From: Reinekea sp. G2M2-21
Lineage (GTDB): Bacteria; Pseudomonadota; Gammaproteobacteria; Pseudomonadales; Natronospirillaceae
Direction: 5' to 3'
Length of the DNA: 64,000 nucleotides
NCBI RefSeq assembly: GCF_015687175.1
Contig: NZ_JADPQG010000001.1
Span: 1,054,001 to 1,118,000 of the forward strand
The translations under genes were made by a program, and so were the position numbers. This document shows, piece by piece, positions 1 through 10,323 of the stretch. The notes beneath the pieces were generated by a model that was given only the letters and a program-made list of their open reading frames with translations, did no database searches and was not told where the DNA came from. Each line of letters begins with the position of its first letter. The first letter of the stretch is position 1.

Positions 1-1367
<1,367 letters not shown>

Positions 1368-1394
1368 TCACCGACAATCGATCAATTAAAAAGC

Positions 1395-1421
1395 CGGCGT
1401 CTCATTGCAGATGAGTCGCCG
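1395..1421 (+). other. Stem-loop in the guaB-guaA gap
   Basis: Arms 1395-1405 and 1411-1421 pair over 11 positions with one mismatch around a 5-base loop. No T tract follows, so it is not an ordinary intrinsic terminator. It could be an mRNA processing or stability element, or weak attenuation between guaB and guaA. The structure is seen; the role is inferred. Confidence 0.45.
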
Positions 1422-1448
1422 CCACCTTAATTCAACAGAGTTTATAAA

Positions 1449-3026
1449 ATGTCTCATGTAAATATCCATTCCCATAAAATTCTGATTCTCGATTTCGGGT
1501 CTCAATACACTCAGCTTATTGCCCGTCGCGTTCGTGAGCTGGGTGTATTCTGTGAAATCTATGCTTACGACATGGCCGATGACGATATTAAAGCTTTCGC
1601 GCCGAAAGGCATTATCTTGTCTGGCGGACCAGAATCCGTTACTGAAGCGAATAGCCCCAGAGCGCCTCAAATGGTGTTTGACCTCGGGGTTCCCGTGCTG
1701 GGAATCTGTTATGGCATGCAAACCATGGCCGAGCAATTTGGTGGTAAGGTTTCATCCTCTAAAGAGCAGGAATTTGGTTACGCCGAAGTCAAAGTAGAAG
1801 GCGACGGGCAGTTGTTGCATGGTTTGTTTGATCGTCAGTCTGCCGCCGGCGACATTCTCGACGTGTGGATGAGTCATGGAGACAAAGTAATCCAGTTGCC
1901 AGAAGGTTTTGAACTGATGGCTTCAACCCCGAGTTGTCCAATTGCCGCCATGGCGAATAACGCCAAAAAATACTATGGCATTCAGTTTCATCCGGAAGTT
2001 ACCCATACGTTAAAAGGTGCGGAAATTCTCGAACGGTTTATCCGTACCATGGCGGATTGCGATGCGCTATGGACCGCTGAAAACATCATTGAAGATCAAA
2101 TCGAACGTGTCCGCAACCAAGTAGGGGATCGACGTGTTCTGTTAGGTTTGTCAGGTGGCGTCGACTCATCCGTCGTGGCTGCATTATTACACCGCGCGAT
2201 TGGCGATCAATTAACCTGTGTTTTCGTAGATAATGGATTGCTCCGTAAAGACGAAGGTGACCAGGTCATGAAAATGTTCGCCGACAACATGGGCGTGAAT
2301 GTGGTTCGCGCCAACGCCGAAGAGCGGTTCTTAAATGCCCTTAAGGGTGAAGCCGACCCGGAAGCGAAGCGAAAGATTATTGGTCGTGAGTTTATCCATG
2401 TCTTTGATGAAGAAGCGCATAAGATTCAGAACGTTGATTTCCTTGCACAGGGCACTATTTATCCGGATGTGATTGAATCAGCCGCTTCTAAAACTGGCAA
2501 AGCTCACGTGATCAAGTCACATCATAATGTAGGCGGACTACCCGATGACATGAAGATGGAATTGGTAGAGCCATTACGGGAATTATTTAAAGACGAAGTG
2601 CGGAAAATAGGTCTGGAACTGGGCCTGCCATACGATATGGTTTACCGTCACCCGTTTCCCGGCCCTGGCTTGGGCGTGCGTATTCTTGGCGAAGTAAAGA
2701 AAGAATACGCCGACATCCTGCGGGAAGCCGATGCAATCTTTATGGAAGAGCTACACAATGCAGACTGGTACCATAAAACATCGCAAGCGTTCGCTGTGTT
2801 TCTGCCGGTTAAATCTGTCGGTGTTGTCGGAGATGGTCGCCGATACGAGTGGGTTATCGCCATTCGCGCCGTGGAAACGATTGATTTCATGACAGCACGT
2901 TGGGCGCATTTGCCCTACGAATTACTGGGTAAAGTCAGTAACCGAATCATTAACGAGATTAAGGGTGTCTCTCGTGTGGTTTACGATATTTCGGGTAAGC
3001 CACCGGCCACCATTGAGTGGGAATAA
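1449..3026 (+). CDS. guaA: GMP synthase (glutamine-hydrolysing)
   Basis: Converts XMP to GMP with ATP and glutamine. The 525 residues equal the family norm. The N-terminal class I glutamine amidotransferase domain has the nucleophile elbow GICYGM (Cys87) and the His/Glu of QFHPEV. The ATP pyrophosphatase domain carries the PP-loop GLSGGVDSS (about 233), and the C-terminal dimerisation domain ends in the typical PPATIEWE. The ATG start gives the normal N-terminus, with little Shine-Dalgarno signal. Second gene of a guaBA pair; a terminator follows at 3071. Confidence 0.98.
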   Translation: MSHVNIHSHKILILDFGSQYTQLIARRVRELGVFCEIYAYDMADDDIKAFAPKGIILSGGPESVTEANSPRAPQMVFDLGVPVLGICYGMQTMAEQFGGKVSSSKEQEFGYAEVKVEGDGQLLHGLFDRQSAAGDILDVWMSHGDKVIQLPEGFELMASTPSCPIAAMANNAKKYYGIQFHPEVTHTLKGAEILERFIRTMADCDALWTAENIIEDQIERVRNQVGDRRVLLGLSGGVDSSVVAALLHRAIGDQLTCVFVDNGLLRKDEGDQVMKMFADNMGVNVVRANAEERFLNALKGEADPEAKRKIIGREFIHVFDEEAHKIQNVDFLAQGTIYPDVIESAASKTGKAHVIKSHHNVGGLPDDMKMELVEPLRELFKDEVRKIGLELGLPYDMVYRHPFPGPGLGVRILGEVKKEYADILREADAIFMEELHNADWYHKTSQAFAVFLPVKSVGVVGDGRRYEWVIAIRAVETIDFMTARWAHLPYELLGKVSNRIINEIKGVSRVVYDISGKPPATIEWE

Positions 3027-3070
3027 ACCGCAGTTCAAACGCCTTAAGCCAAGTTGGCTGACATAACAGA

Positions 3071-3107
3071 AGCTGGCGTTGCGCAAAGTGCATCGCCGGC
3101 TTTTTTA
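3071..3107 (+). terminator. Intrinsic terminator after guaA
   Basis: The stem GCTGGCG (3072-3078) pairs with CGCCGGC (3094-3100), with one G-U pair, and is followed directly by six T residues at 3101-3106. It lies 45 bases past the guaA stop and would end the guaBA transcript. Confidence 0.85.
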
Positions 3108-3235
3108 TTGGTACCCTGTATCGCCCTGATTTAAAATGCGTGAGCTTTCGTGCGGTTAAGTTATAAGCAAAAGGTGAGTGCACGTAGATATCGTTCTGCG
3201 AGTATCCGTTTAAACCAGATGTTTCGAGAATAAAT

Positions 3236-3751
3236 TTGAATCCTTCGGCGACTGATCGGCACGAAATATTTATGCGGCGAGCATTAGAGCTCGCCGATCA
3301 AGCTTCTGAACAGGGCGAGGTGCCCATTGGTGCGGTTGTTGTTCAGGATGGCAAGATTATCGGTGAGGGGTTTAACCAAACCATAACCGGACTTGACCCC
3401 AGCGCACATGCGGAAATGGTGGCGATACGGGCTGCTGCAAAACGTATCGGCAATTATCGTTTGGTTGGGTGCTCGCTTTACGTCACGATTGAGCCATGTT
3501 CGATGTGTACCGGGTTGCTGGTGCACAGTCGTATTTCAACGTTAGTGTATGGTGCTGAGGAGCCTAAAGCGGGCGCTATTTGTTCCGCAGTGGACATTGC
3601 AACTCAGTCTCATTTCAATCATCAGTTTGCCATCTTTGCCGGTGTTCTCGCAGACGATTGTGCTGCGAAAATGAGCCAGTTTTTTAAGGTGCGTCGTGAG
3701 CGAAAAAAGGCGCTGCGTGCACGAGTCAATACCAATAAGGACCTTGAGTGA
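3236..3751 (+). CDS. tadA: tRNA-specific adenosine deaminase TadA
   Basis: Deaminates A34 to inosine in the anticodon of tRNA-Arg (ACG). The protein is 171 residues with the zinc-dependent cytidine-deaminase fold: HAE (His58, Glu60) and PCSMC (Cys88, Cys91) are the metal and catalytic residues. The start is uncertain. The TTG at 3236 gives an N-terminus comparable to E. coli TadA, while the first ATG, at 3271, would remove part of helix 1 and neither has a strong ribosome site. The stop overlaps the GTG start of the MFS gene by 4 bases, suggesting coupled translation. Confidence 0.93.
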   Translation: MNPSATDRHEIFMRRALELADQASEQGEVPIGAVVVQDGKIIGEGFNQTITGLDPSAHAEMVAIRAAAKRIGNYRLVGCSLYVTIEPCSMCTGLLVHSRISTLVYGAEEPKAGAICSAVDIATQSHFNHQFAIFAGVLADDCAAKMSQFFKVRRERKKALRARVNTNKDLE

Positions 3752-4923
3752 ACACCACGAAACTCCGTTTTTCACAGATTTCCTGGCGTATATCGCCGAT
3801 GTATTTACTGTTCTTCGCCTTGTTCGGCATTTTTATGCCCTTTGTCGCACGATTTTTAACCGAGAATGGGCTTACCGAGCGGGAGACTAGCGTCATTTTG
3901 GCTGTGGTGAATGGGGTTAACCTGTTTGCCCCCTTCTTGTTCAGTTATTTGGCTGATAAGACTGGCCGCCGACTTGTGTTTATTCGTTTTGGTTTCCTCG
4001 CCATTGGCCTGTTTTATTTACTCTCGCTGTTCGCTGAAGGCTTTTGGCAGTATCTGTTGATCTTTGGTTTGTTCGGGGTTTTTTTATCCGCAGTGTTGCC
4101 GCAGATGGAATCGGTGACACTCGCTATATTGGGTTCAGAAAGAAAACGCTATGGGCAGATTCGCTTGTGGGGATCGTTGGGATTTGTTGTTATCGTCTGG
4201 GTAATGGGGCAGCTTCTAGATATATACCCAGTCGCGATTTTACCAATAGCCGGTACCGTGGTAACGCTATTGATGTTCGCATCAACTTACATTATTCCTG
4301 AACGACCTCATGTCAAAGACAGCCAGGAGGCGAGTGCAGAGCAACGAGTTGACGACGCGTTTACGGTGCAATGGGGACAGGTGATCGTTTTATTGCTGGT
4401 GGTTTTGTTTTGGCAGTTCGGCATGGCACCTTACAATACTTTTTTTGATATTTATCTACGGGCTCAGGGTTTTTCCGCTTCAGTCAATGGGTTCCTAATC
4501 AGTTTTGGTGCCCTGTGCGAAATACTGATTTTTTTCTATGTTGCGCGTCTGTTCTCGCATTTTTCCGAGCGTATCTTGATGAGCTTTGCGCTGTTATTTA
4601 CGATCATTCGCTGGCTATTGTTGTACCGTTTCCCTGATATATTTTGGATCGTGTTGTTCACGCAGTCACTACATGCGCTGACCTTTGGTCTGGTGCACTC
4701 TGTCGCTGTGCATCGTATTGCGCATCTCTTTCCAGAGTCACGGGCAAGTTTTGGTCAGGGTCTTTATGTCGCATTGGGAACCGGGCTTGGCTTGTTTTGC
4801 GGTAATCTGTTGGCGGGGTATTTGTGGAATGGTTCTGGTCTGGTCTATTTGCAGGCGGCAGGGTGGACACTGCTGGCCCTCGTGGTCACTTGGTTCGGCT
4901 TTAAAGAAACGCAACCAGAGTAG
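3748..4923 (+). CDS. MFS transporter, HcaT/PPP-type (MFS_1_like)
   Basis: A 391-residue integral membrane protein with about 12 hydrophobic segments, so an inner-membrane secondary transporter. The loop ADKTGRR after TM2 is the MFS signature between TM2 and TM3. The segment GQIRLWGSLGF resembles the 3-phenylpropionate permease HcaT and related MFS_1_like proteins. The substrate cannot be read from the sequence. The GTG start overlaps the tadA stop (GTGA), so the two are probably co-transcribed. The gene converges on glgA with a shared terminator between them. Confidence 0.8.
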   Translation: MNTTKLRFSQISWRISPMYLLFFALFGIFMPFVARFLTENGLTERETSVILAVVNGVNLFAPFLFSYLADKTGRRLVFIRFGFLAIGLFYLLSLFAEGFWQYLLIFGLFGVFLSAVLPQMESVTLAILGSERKRYGQIRLWGSLGFVVIVWVMGQLLDIYPVAILPIAGTVVTLLMFASTYIIPERPHVKDSQEASAEQRVDDAFTVQWGQVIVLLLVVLFWQFGMAPYNTFFDIYLRAQGFSASVNGFLISFGALCEILIFFYVARLFSHFSERILMSFALLFTIIRWLLLYRFPDIFWIVLFTQSLHALTFGLVHSVAVHRIAHLFPESRASFGQGLYVALGTGLGLFCGNLLAGYLWNGSGLVYLQAAGWTLLALVVTWFGFKETQPE

Positions 4924-4932
4924 GTTGCTGGC

Positions 4933-4966
4933 AAAAAAGCCAACTGATTGCTCAGATGGCTTTTTT
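4933..4966. terminator. Bidirectional terminator between MFS gene and glgA
   Basis: A perfect inverted repeat AAAAAAGCCA (4933-4942) / TGGCTTTTTT (4957-4966), with an inner CTGA/TCAG pairing. It has a T tract on each strand, as expected between the convergent genes ending at 4923 (+) and 4980 (-). Confidence 0.88.
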
Positions 4967-4979
4967 GGGGTTTGCCTGG

Positions 4980-6482
4980 TCAGTCTTGACCGGTACTCTG
5001 GGTATTCAGCGCGTGATGTGTCTTAGGAGATTTCAGTAAATCGCGATAAAACTCCTGATATTGGATCGCAGATTTTTTCCAACTGAATCGTTTTGCCATC
5101 CCGTTTCGTTGCATTGCCCTCCATTGTGTATGTTTGTTTTTGTACACATCGAGCATTCTCAACGTTTCTGTTAGTAGTGCTTCTTCACTCAATTCTGAGA
5201 ACATAAAGCCTGTAGCTGACTTCAGATTGCGTTGTGATTGACTTAAACGACAAACAGTATCCTGCAGGCCGCCGACTTCGCGGACCAATGGGATAGTTCC
5301 ATAGCGCAGACTGTAGATTTGATTGAGGCCGCAGGGTTCAAACACGGAAGGCATCAAAAAGGCATCAATTCCCGCCTCGATACGATGCGATAGTCCAACG
5401 TCATAACCGTTCACAAAATGGAAGCGATGTGGATACTGTCGTTGTATGAAGAGCAATTGATTTGCCATGGTCTGATCACCTGAGCCGAGCATAGCAATCT
5501 GGCAATCGTGATTCTTCATCAACTCCAGAATCACGGGAACCAGCAGATGAATGCCTTTTTGGTCCACCAGCCGACATATGCTGCCCAGTAGCGGGACATT
5601 AGGGTCAATATCGAGTTGTAATTCTTTCTGCAGGGCTCGTTTGCACTGGGCTTTTCCTGCGTCATCGGCCGCAGCGAATTGCTTGATAATCCACGGATCG
5701 GTTTCCGGATTCCATTGGTCGTAATCACATCCATTCAGGATTCCAGTAAGCGGTTTGGTCAGTGCGCGATATTTAAAGTCCAGCCCATGACCGCCCATTG
5801 GCGTGATCAATTCAGATGCATAGCCAGGGCTGACGGTGGTGACACCATCGGCAAAGCCCAGCGACCCTTTTAAAATATTCAGGCCGTTGCCATCCTCAAA
5901 ATCATGCGGGTTATAGAATCGTTCATCAATCCCAACTTCGGCCAACCATCGTTTATCGCAATGCATTTGATAAGCACCGTTGTGGATTGACAGTACCGTA
6001 CGCGTATTGGCAAAAAAGTCATCGTTGGCGAAGTGTTCTGAGACATAAAAACACGCAAGGGCCGACTGCCAGTCGTTAGTATGAACGATGTCGGGTTGCC
6101 AGTTTTCAACTTTACACCAGTCAAGTGACGCTTTACTGAGTACCGCGTATCGGTAGGCGTTGTCGTCGTAAGCATACTGGCCATCATCGTATAGGCCGTT
6201 GCGTGCGAAGCTCTTTTCATGGCTCATGGCAATGACAGAGAGGTCTTCGTGTTGCCCATAATGGGCATGGACGGACTCTCGGTTATAGTAGCTGATCTGG
6301 CTTTCAAACTCAGTGACTGGCCATTGTTGCCAGATATCACGGATTATTTGGTAAGCAGGCATTACGATGCGAACATCGTGACCCAGGGCGTGCAGGGCTT
6401 TGGGCAGGGCATAGGCGACATCAGCCAGCCCCCCGGTTTTTACAAAGCCTTCAACTTCAGAGGCAATAAACAAAATTTTCAT
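4980..6482 (-). CDS. glgA: Glycogen synthase (ADP-glucose, GT5)
   Basis: Transfers glucose from ADP-glucose to alpha-1,4-glucan. About 500 residues, normal for bacterial GlgA. The N-terminal ADP-glucose-binding motif KTGGLADV is present near residue 15. The GT-B C-terminal domain shows PSVFEPCGLNQIYSLRYG with the catalytic Glu region and GTIP. I chose the ATG at 6482 (MKILFIASE), the family's usual N-terminus; an in-frame TTG at 6494 would overlap the glgC stop. It lies directly after glgC on the minus strand, a two-gene glycogen operon. No branching enzyme or phosphorylase gene is in the window. Confidence 0.95.
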   Translation of the reverse strand: MKILFIASEVEGFVKTGGLADVAYALPKALHALGHDVRIVMPAYQIIRDIWQQWPVTEFESQISYYNRESVHAHYGQHEDLSVIAMSHEKSFARNGLYDDGQYAYDDNAYRYAVLSKASLDWCKVENWQPDIVHTNDWQSALACFYVSEHFANDDFFANTRTVLSIHNGAYQMHCDKRWLAEVGIDERFYNPHDFEDGNGLNILKGSLGFADGVTTVSPGYASELITPMGGHGLDFKYRALTKPLTGILNGCDYDQWNPETDPWIIKQFAAADDAGKAQCKRALQKELQLDIDPNVPLLGSICRLVDQKGIHLLVPVILELMKNHDCQIAMLGSGDQTMANQLLFIQRQYPHRFHFVNGYDVGLSHRIEAGIDAFLMPSVFEPCGLNQIYSLRYGTIPLVREVGGLQDTVCRLSQSQRNLKSATGFMFSELSEEALLTETLRMLDVYKNKHTQWRAMQRNGMAKRFSWKKSAIQYQEFYRDLLKSPKTHHALNTQSTGQD

Positions 6483-6490
6483 GTAATTAC

Positions 6491-7726
6491 TCAATCAAAC
6501 CCGACGCGAGCCCCTTTTGGAATGACAACGATGCCATTGGGCGATACGTGGAAGCGTTCTTTATCATGCTCTGGGTTCGCGCCAATAATAGTACCTGGAG
6601 CGATAACAACGTCTTTATCGATAATGGCTTTGTGTATCTGACAACCGCGGCCGACGTCGATGTTGCCCAGTAAGACACTGTTTTCAATGTGTGCATGACT
6701 GTGGATGTGGCTGTTGTAGCCAAGTATGGAGTGATACACACCACTGCCGGAGACGATAGAGCCAGCCGACACAATGGAGCCTATGGCTTGGCCTTTTCGA
6801 TTTTCCTGATCATGAACAAACTTCGCTGGTGGCACAGCAGGGTGATAACTGCGCATAGGCCAATGACGGTTGTACAGATCGATGGGTGGAATGATTTCCA
6901 GAAGATCCATGTTCGCTTCGTAGAGCGAGTCTATTGTACCCACATCGCGCCAGTAGCCGTTGGTACCTTCGGGTTCGCCACGAATGGCGTTGGTGGAGAA
7001 GTCGTAAACGTATACGTCTCCGGTGGGTACCAGAGTGGGAATAATGTTATGGCCGAAGTCGTGCAATGAGTCGCGCTCTTCAGCATCGGATTTCAGGCAA
7101 TCAACCAGTGTGCCTGCAGTAAATACATAGTTACCCATTGACGCCAAAACATAGTCAGGGCGACCTGGTATGGTTTTTACATTCTTCTTAGGTTTTTCCT
7201 GAAAGCCGATCATTTTGTAATTTTCATCGATTTCGATGACGCCGAATTGGTCTGCCTGATCAACCGGTACTGGAATTGCCGCAACAGTGAGCTTGGCGTT
7301 ATCGTGACTGCGGTGAAAATCGATCATCTGCCGCACATCCATTTTGTAAATATGGTCACCGCCGAAGACGCAAACAAATTCTGGGTCCAGACCTTCCACC
7401 AGTGAAATGTTCTGGTAAATCGCATCGGCGGTGCCCTGATACCAATGTTTGCCCATCTGCATTTGCGCCGGGATCGTATCAATAAAGCGATTGGTCAAGC
7501 CGGTGATTTGCCATCGGCGGCTCATGTGTTTATTAAGTGAGTGCGATTTAAATTGAGTAAGAACAAATATTTGCAGTAAGTCTGAGTTAACAAAGTTGTT
7601 AAGTACAAAGTCGATAATCCGGTAGTTACCTCCGAAGGGAACGGCTGGTTTTGCCCTCACGGAAGTAAGTGGCGCCAAACGTGTACCTTCACCACCGGCC
7701 AGAATCATAGAGAGTATTCCGGACAT
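6491..7726 (-). CDS. glgC: Glucose-1-phosphate adenylyltransferase
   Basis: Makes ADP-glucose from glucose-1-phosphate and ATP, the regulated step of bacterial glycogen synthesis. The 411 residues comprise an N-terminal nucleotidyltransferase domain with LAGGEGTRLAPLT and KPAVPFGG, and a C-terminal left-handed beta-helix built of hexapeptide repeats, where allosteric effectors act in the family. The ATG at 7726 is preceded by AAGGA at good spacing. glgA follows within 10 bases, so the two are almost certainly one transcript. Confidence 0.96.
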   Translation of the reverse strand: MSGILSMILAGGEGTRLAPLTSVRAKPAVPFGGNYRIIDFVLNNFVNSDLLQIFVLTQFKSHSLNKHMSRRWQITGLTNRFIDTIPAQMQMGKHWYQGTADAIYQNISLVEGLDPEFVCVFGGDHIYKMDVRQMIDFHRSHDNAKLTVAAIPVPVDQADQFGVIEIDENYKMIGFQEKPKKNVKTIPGRPDYVLASMGNYVFTAGTLVDCLKSDAEERDSLHDFGHNIIPTLVPTGDVYVYDFSTNAIRGEPEGTNGYWRDVGTIDSLYEANMDLLEIIPPIDLYNRHWPMRSYHPAVPPAKFVHDQENRKGQAIGSIVSAGSIVSGSGVYHSILGYNSHIHSHAHIENSVLLGNIDVGRGCQIHKAIIDKDVVIAPGTIIGANPEHDKERFHVSPNGIVVIPKGARVGFD

Positions 7727-7875
7727 GTTGAATCCTTATTGTCTAGTTGCGTTGTCTTTGTTATGTAACTGCGGCGTTCGGCAGTTCTTTCATTTACCGG
7801 TCTGTGCCGGTTTTTCAGTGCTGTTGCCTGAAGGTGCTGCTGTACATAACCTTCGGGGCGGCTTCTGTATTCAGT

Positions 7876-8040
7876 TTAGGTTGTCTGCGGATACATCTGT
7901 ATGACATGTATCGGTTTTACGCCCACTTGACCAAAGAAAACGTCAGAGTCCCATGGATTGGGTCGACCAAGCTCAAAAATGACTAAGGCAACAATGATGA
8001 CAGCAAAGATGATCAAAAAAATTAAGAAACGTATGTTCAT
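7876..8040 (-). CDS. Possible 54-residue single-pass membrane protein
   Basis: Starting at the ATG at 8040, the frame encodes about 54 residues: a strongly hydrophobic N-terminal helix (residues 3-24, Ile/Leu/Val/Phe-rich) followed by a short polar tail. The frame stays open upstream to 8172, but that extension is not membrane-like and looks non-coding. No strong ribosome site is visible. It fills the 495-base gap between glgC and the secreted-protein gene. The function is unknown; the hydrophobic helix is the main argument that it is real. Confidence 0.4.
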   Translation of the reverse strand: MNIRFLIFLIIFAVIIVALVIFELGRPNPWDSDVFFGQVGVKPIHVIQMYPQTT

Positions 8041-8222
8041 ATAGACGGCTAACCTGTCGAATCTGGAAATAGAATACAGTCCCACCTGTGTATTGAAAAG
8101 ACCAACGGGGTGTGAATTCTGATAATTGCGCCGCACAGTGAACTGACAAAATGTATAATTGTCGCCAACCATTCTGTTAAACTATTCAAATATTATAAAT
8201 ACCCTTATTAGGAGCCGCTTAG

Positions 8223-8672
8223 ATGCGTTTACTGAACAAGACACTGGTGTTAACTCTTTCACTTACCGCTTTATCTTCAGTCAGTCTTGCAGATCCTTTA
8301 TATACGATTAACAGCCCCTTTCTTACGGCGTCCTCATTGTTTGAACAGACAATTACCGAGTCAGCGGTCGTTGCGTTGAAACCAGAGACATCTGCGCAGG
8401 CGTCTGGTGATCTTGAAGTGCTGTCCCAATGTTTGTGGTCTGTGACAGTCACTCTGGACCAAGGTAATGTGCAGTACGCGCCGGGCAAAATGATTTGTGT
8501 AGGCCCAAAGCAAGAGGTATTGGAGGCTATCCCAGAAGGGACTATTACTGCTTTTGGTGCCTGTGTCACGCCAGCGTGCAGTAGTTGGATGGTGAATGGG
8601 CAGCAATTGGTTGAAATGGCCCTATCGTCACCGTTGCAGTTTTCGTTACAACCACGTAACGAACGCCAGTAA
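8223..8672 (+). CDS. Secreted hypothetical protein with four cysteines
   Basis: A 149-residue protein with a clear Sec signal peptide (residues 1-23, MRLLNK then a hydrophobic core, cleavage near SLA-D), so periplasmic or secreted. The mature part has four cysteines (SQCLW, MICVG, GACVTPACSS) that could form two disulfides. A good ribosome site (TAGGAG) precedes the ATG at 8223. I do not recognise the family. It is flanked by unrelated convergent genes, and context gives no hint of function. Confidence 0.7.
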   Translation: MRLLNKTLVLTLSLTALSSVSLADPLYTINSPFLTASSLFEQTITESAVVALKPETSAQASGDLEVLSQCLWSVTVTLDQGNVQYAPGKMICVGPKQEVLEAIPEGTITAFGACVTPACSSWMVNGQQLVEMALSSPLQFSLQPRNERQ

Positions 8673-8697
8673 TAAACGCTACAAGCGCCAAGTAGAT

Positions 8698-9480
8698 TTA
8701 TTCATAGGTTTGTTTTTTCTTCCAGCTATCCTGATCGTCCACAAGTGATTCCATCTCACCGGCTAATTTTTGTGATGCTTTGGCGCTGTCTGCCTCGCGG
8801 CTGCTGCGCCAGTCTTCAATTGCTTTGTTCAACAAGGCACGAATTTTCACGACTTCTTGCTTGAACTCATTTGCATAGGCTGAATTTTCGATAGTATCGA
8901 GCGCTTTCTGGTAGGCATTTCGGGTTTGTCGGAACTTTCCCTGCGCTTTGAATTCTTTACCTGTCAGCAGGAAAAAATCCACCGCGGTTTCAATTAACTT
9001 AATCTGCACCTGTTTGATCATCTTTTCAGCATGGTCTTTCTTGAGTCGACCGGTTTCGTAATTACGACGAATAAACTCGTTAAGAGATTTCAGTAATCCT
9101 CGGTAAATACTGGCTTGATCGGCACTGATAAATTCGTTTGTGGCGGGAGGCGGGTTCATCTTAACTCGTTCCCGCTCCTCTGCAATTTGACGATAGTCTT
9201 CTTTTAGCAGGTCGTTTTTGTCTGGAACCAGTGCCATGTGGCTCTTTAGGTTTTGTAACAGAGCTTGGTATAAAAAATCTCTTAATTCCGGCGAAAGGTA
9301 GCTATTTGGTAGCGTTCTTAAAAGATTTTGCAGTCTTCTCTGCTGAAGCATGAGCATTTTAATTTGATTATTCCGTGCTTCTAACGCTTTATGCCGACTT
9401 TGAGAGACAAGCATGCCAATAATCATGATCGCCAATACGGCAATACCAATTACGGTAAACAATGTCGTGTTTGCGTTCAT
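8698..9480 (-). CDS. Conserved-looking membrane-anchored coiled-coil protein, unknown function
   Basis: 260 residues with one N-terminal transmembrane helix (about 7-27) followed by a long, charged, mostly helical cytoplasmic region with heptad-like stretches (30-60, 95-115, 140-175) and a helical repeat around 175-225 (FRQTRNAYQKALDTIENS) that resembles a single TPR-like hairpin. No catalytic motif is seen. It may be a scaffold or cell-envelope factor. It stands alone on the minus strand, converging with the secreted-protein gene. Confidence 0.7.
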   Translation of the reverse strand: MNANTTLFTVIGIAVLAIMIIGMLVSQSRHKALEARNNQIKMLMLQQRRLQNLLRTLPNSYLSPELRDFLYQALLQNLKSHMALVPDKNDLLKEDYRQIAEERERVKMNPPPATNEFISADQASIYRGLLKSLNEFIRRNYETGRLKKDHAEKMIKQVQIKLIETAVDFFLLTGKEFKAQGKFRQTRNAYQKALDTIENSAYANEFKQEVVKIRALLNKAIEDWRSSREADSAKASQKLAGEMESLVDDQDSWKKKQTYE

Positions 9481-9650
9481 AAATCAGACTTCTCAATGCT
9501 CGACTAAAGTTTAGGCACGAAACGGCATAAGACCAAATGTGCGTATCTCACCAGTGTAACGGCCGTTCCCGGGAAAAGTGAAGGTCATTTGGAAAAAGCG
9601 GCCGTAAAACAAGACGTTATGCGAAAGCGATTGCGAGAAGGATAGGTGTG

Positions 9651-9677
9651 AACCTGCCCTGGGGGATAGGGCAGGTT
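9651..9677. other. Perfect 10-bp stem-loop without T tract
   Basis: AACCTGCCCT (9651-9660) and AGGGCAGGTT (9668-9677) are perfect complements around a 7-base loop, in the 263-base gap downstream of the phasin gene (stop at 9744) on the minus strand. Neither side has a T run, so this may be a factor-dependent terminator, an mRNA 3'-end stabiliser or a dispersed palindrome. The rest of the gap shows nothing else. Confidence 0.5.
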
Positions 9678-9743
9678 AGGTATCTCAGCTACAGCAATAA
9701 CGCTGTTTGCGGAGTATCAGCAACCTCAGTATTAGATGTTGAC

Positions 9744-10205
9744 CTAGGGTGCGGCTTTTTTTGCATTGCTTGCTTTTGGTATCTTGTTTGCCTTAGCCGT
9801 CGTGTTCGCTTGGGTTTTTGACCTTGGCTTAGTTGCGGCGGCTTTTTTGGGGGCGCTGTTTTTTGTGCTTTTCGCAGCAGTCAGCTGTTTTTCCAGAGCG
9901 TCAAGCCGAGATTGCAATATACCCAGCTCATCCGCTGATGCTAATCCAACCTTATGCAACAGCTTGGAGACCTTCGTCTCGAAGGTTGATTCGATTGAAT
10001 CAAATCGTTGTTTCACGCGGTTTCGTGACCCTTTTACTCTTTCGGTCATTTCCTGCAGCGCATTATCAATATCGTCTTTTTTTTCCCTTTCAAATGTTTC
10101 GCCTTCGGCCATCAGCTCTTCCAACCAAACGTCGCCTTCGCGTTCAGCCCGTGCTATGGCACCCAAACCAGCCAACCAGATTTTTTTCGGTAGTGATGTG
10201 TCCAT
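9744..10205 (-). CDS. Phasin with histone-like tail (PhaF type)
   Basis: A granule-associated protein that coats polyhydroxyalkanoate inclusions. The N-terminal phasin domain (about 1-110, KKIWLAGLGAIARAE, then a long amphipathic helix) is followed by a Lys/Ala/Thr-rich basic tail (about 112-153) as in Pseudomonas PhaF, whose tail binds DNA and helps partition granules. A strong AAGGAG site precedes the ATG at 10205. It is divergent from a TetR-type regulator. A second phasin without the long tail lies at 12365. Confidence 0.85.
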   Translation of the reverse strand: MDTSLPKKIWLAGLGAIARAEREGDVWLEELMAEGETFEREKKDDIDNALQEMTERVKGSRNRVKQRFDSIESTFETKVSKLLHKVGLASADELGILQSRLDALEKQLTAAKSTKNSAPKKAAATKPRSKTQANTTAKANKIPKASNAKKAAP

Positions 10206-10269
10206 GACGGCACTCCTTTCAGGTGTGTCTACAGAATAGAACTGATCCGTCGTGGGGTTTTGATGAAGG

Positions 10270-10323
10270 TCAATATTTGATCACTGGTCGCGTGTAACCA
10301 TGATACAAATATAACGCTGGTTA
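10270..10323. promoter_or_regulatory. Possible TetR-type operator region
   Basis: The 117-base divergent spacer between the phasin gene and the TetR-type gene holds two palindromic signals: TCAATATTTGA (10270-10280), and TAACCA (10295-10300) matched by TGGTTA (10318-10323), which abuts the regulator's start codon. TetR-family proteins often bind such palindromes in their own divergent promoter. The symmetry is seen; the binding is inferred. Confidence 0.3.

Noticed and set aside
9766-10239. Plus-strand ORFs opposite the PhaF-like phasin
   Set aside because: Composition mirrors the Lys/Ala repeats of the phasin tail; the phasin has a strong ribosome site and domain match.
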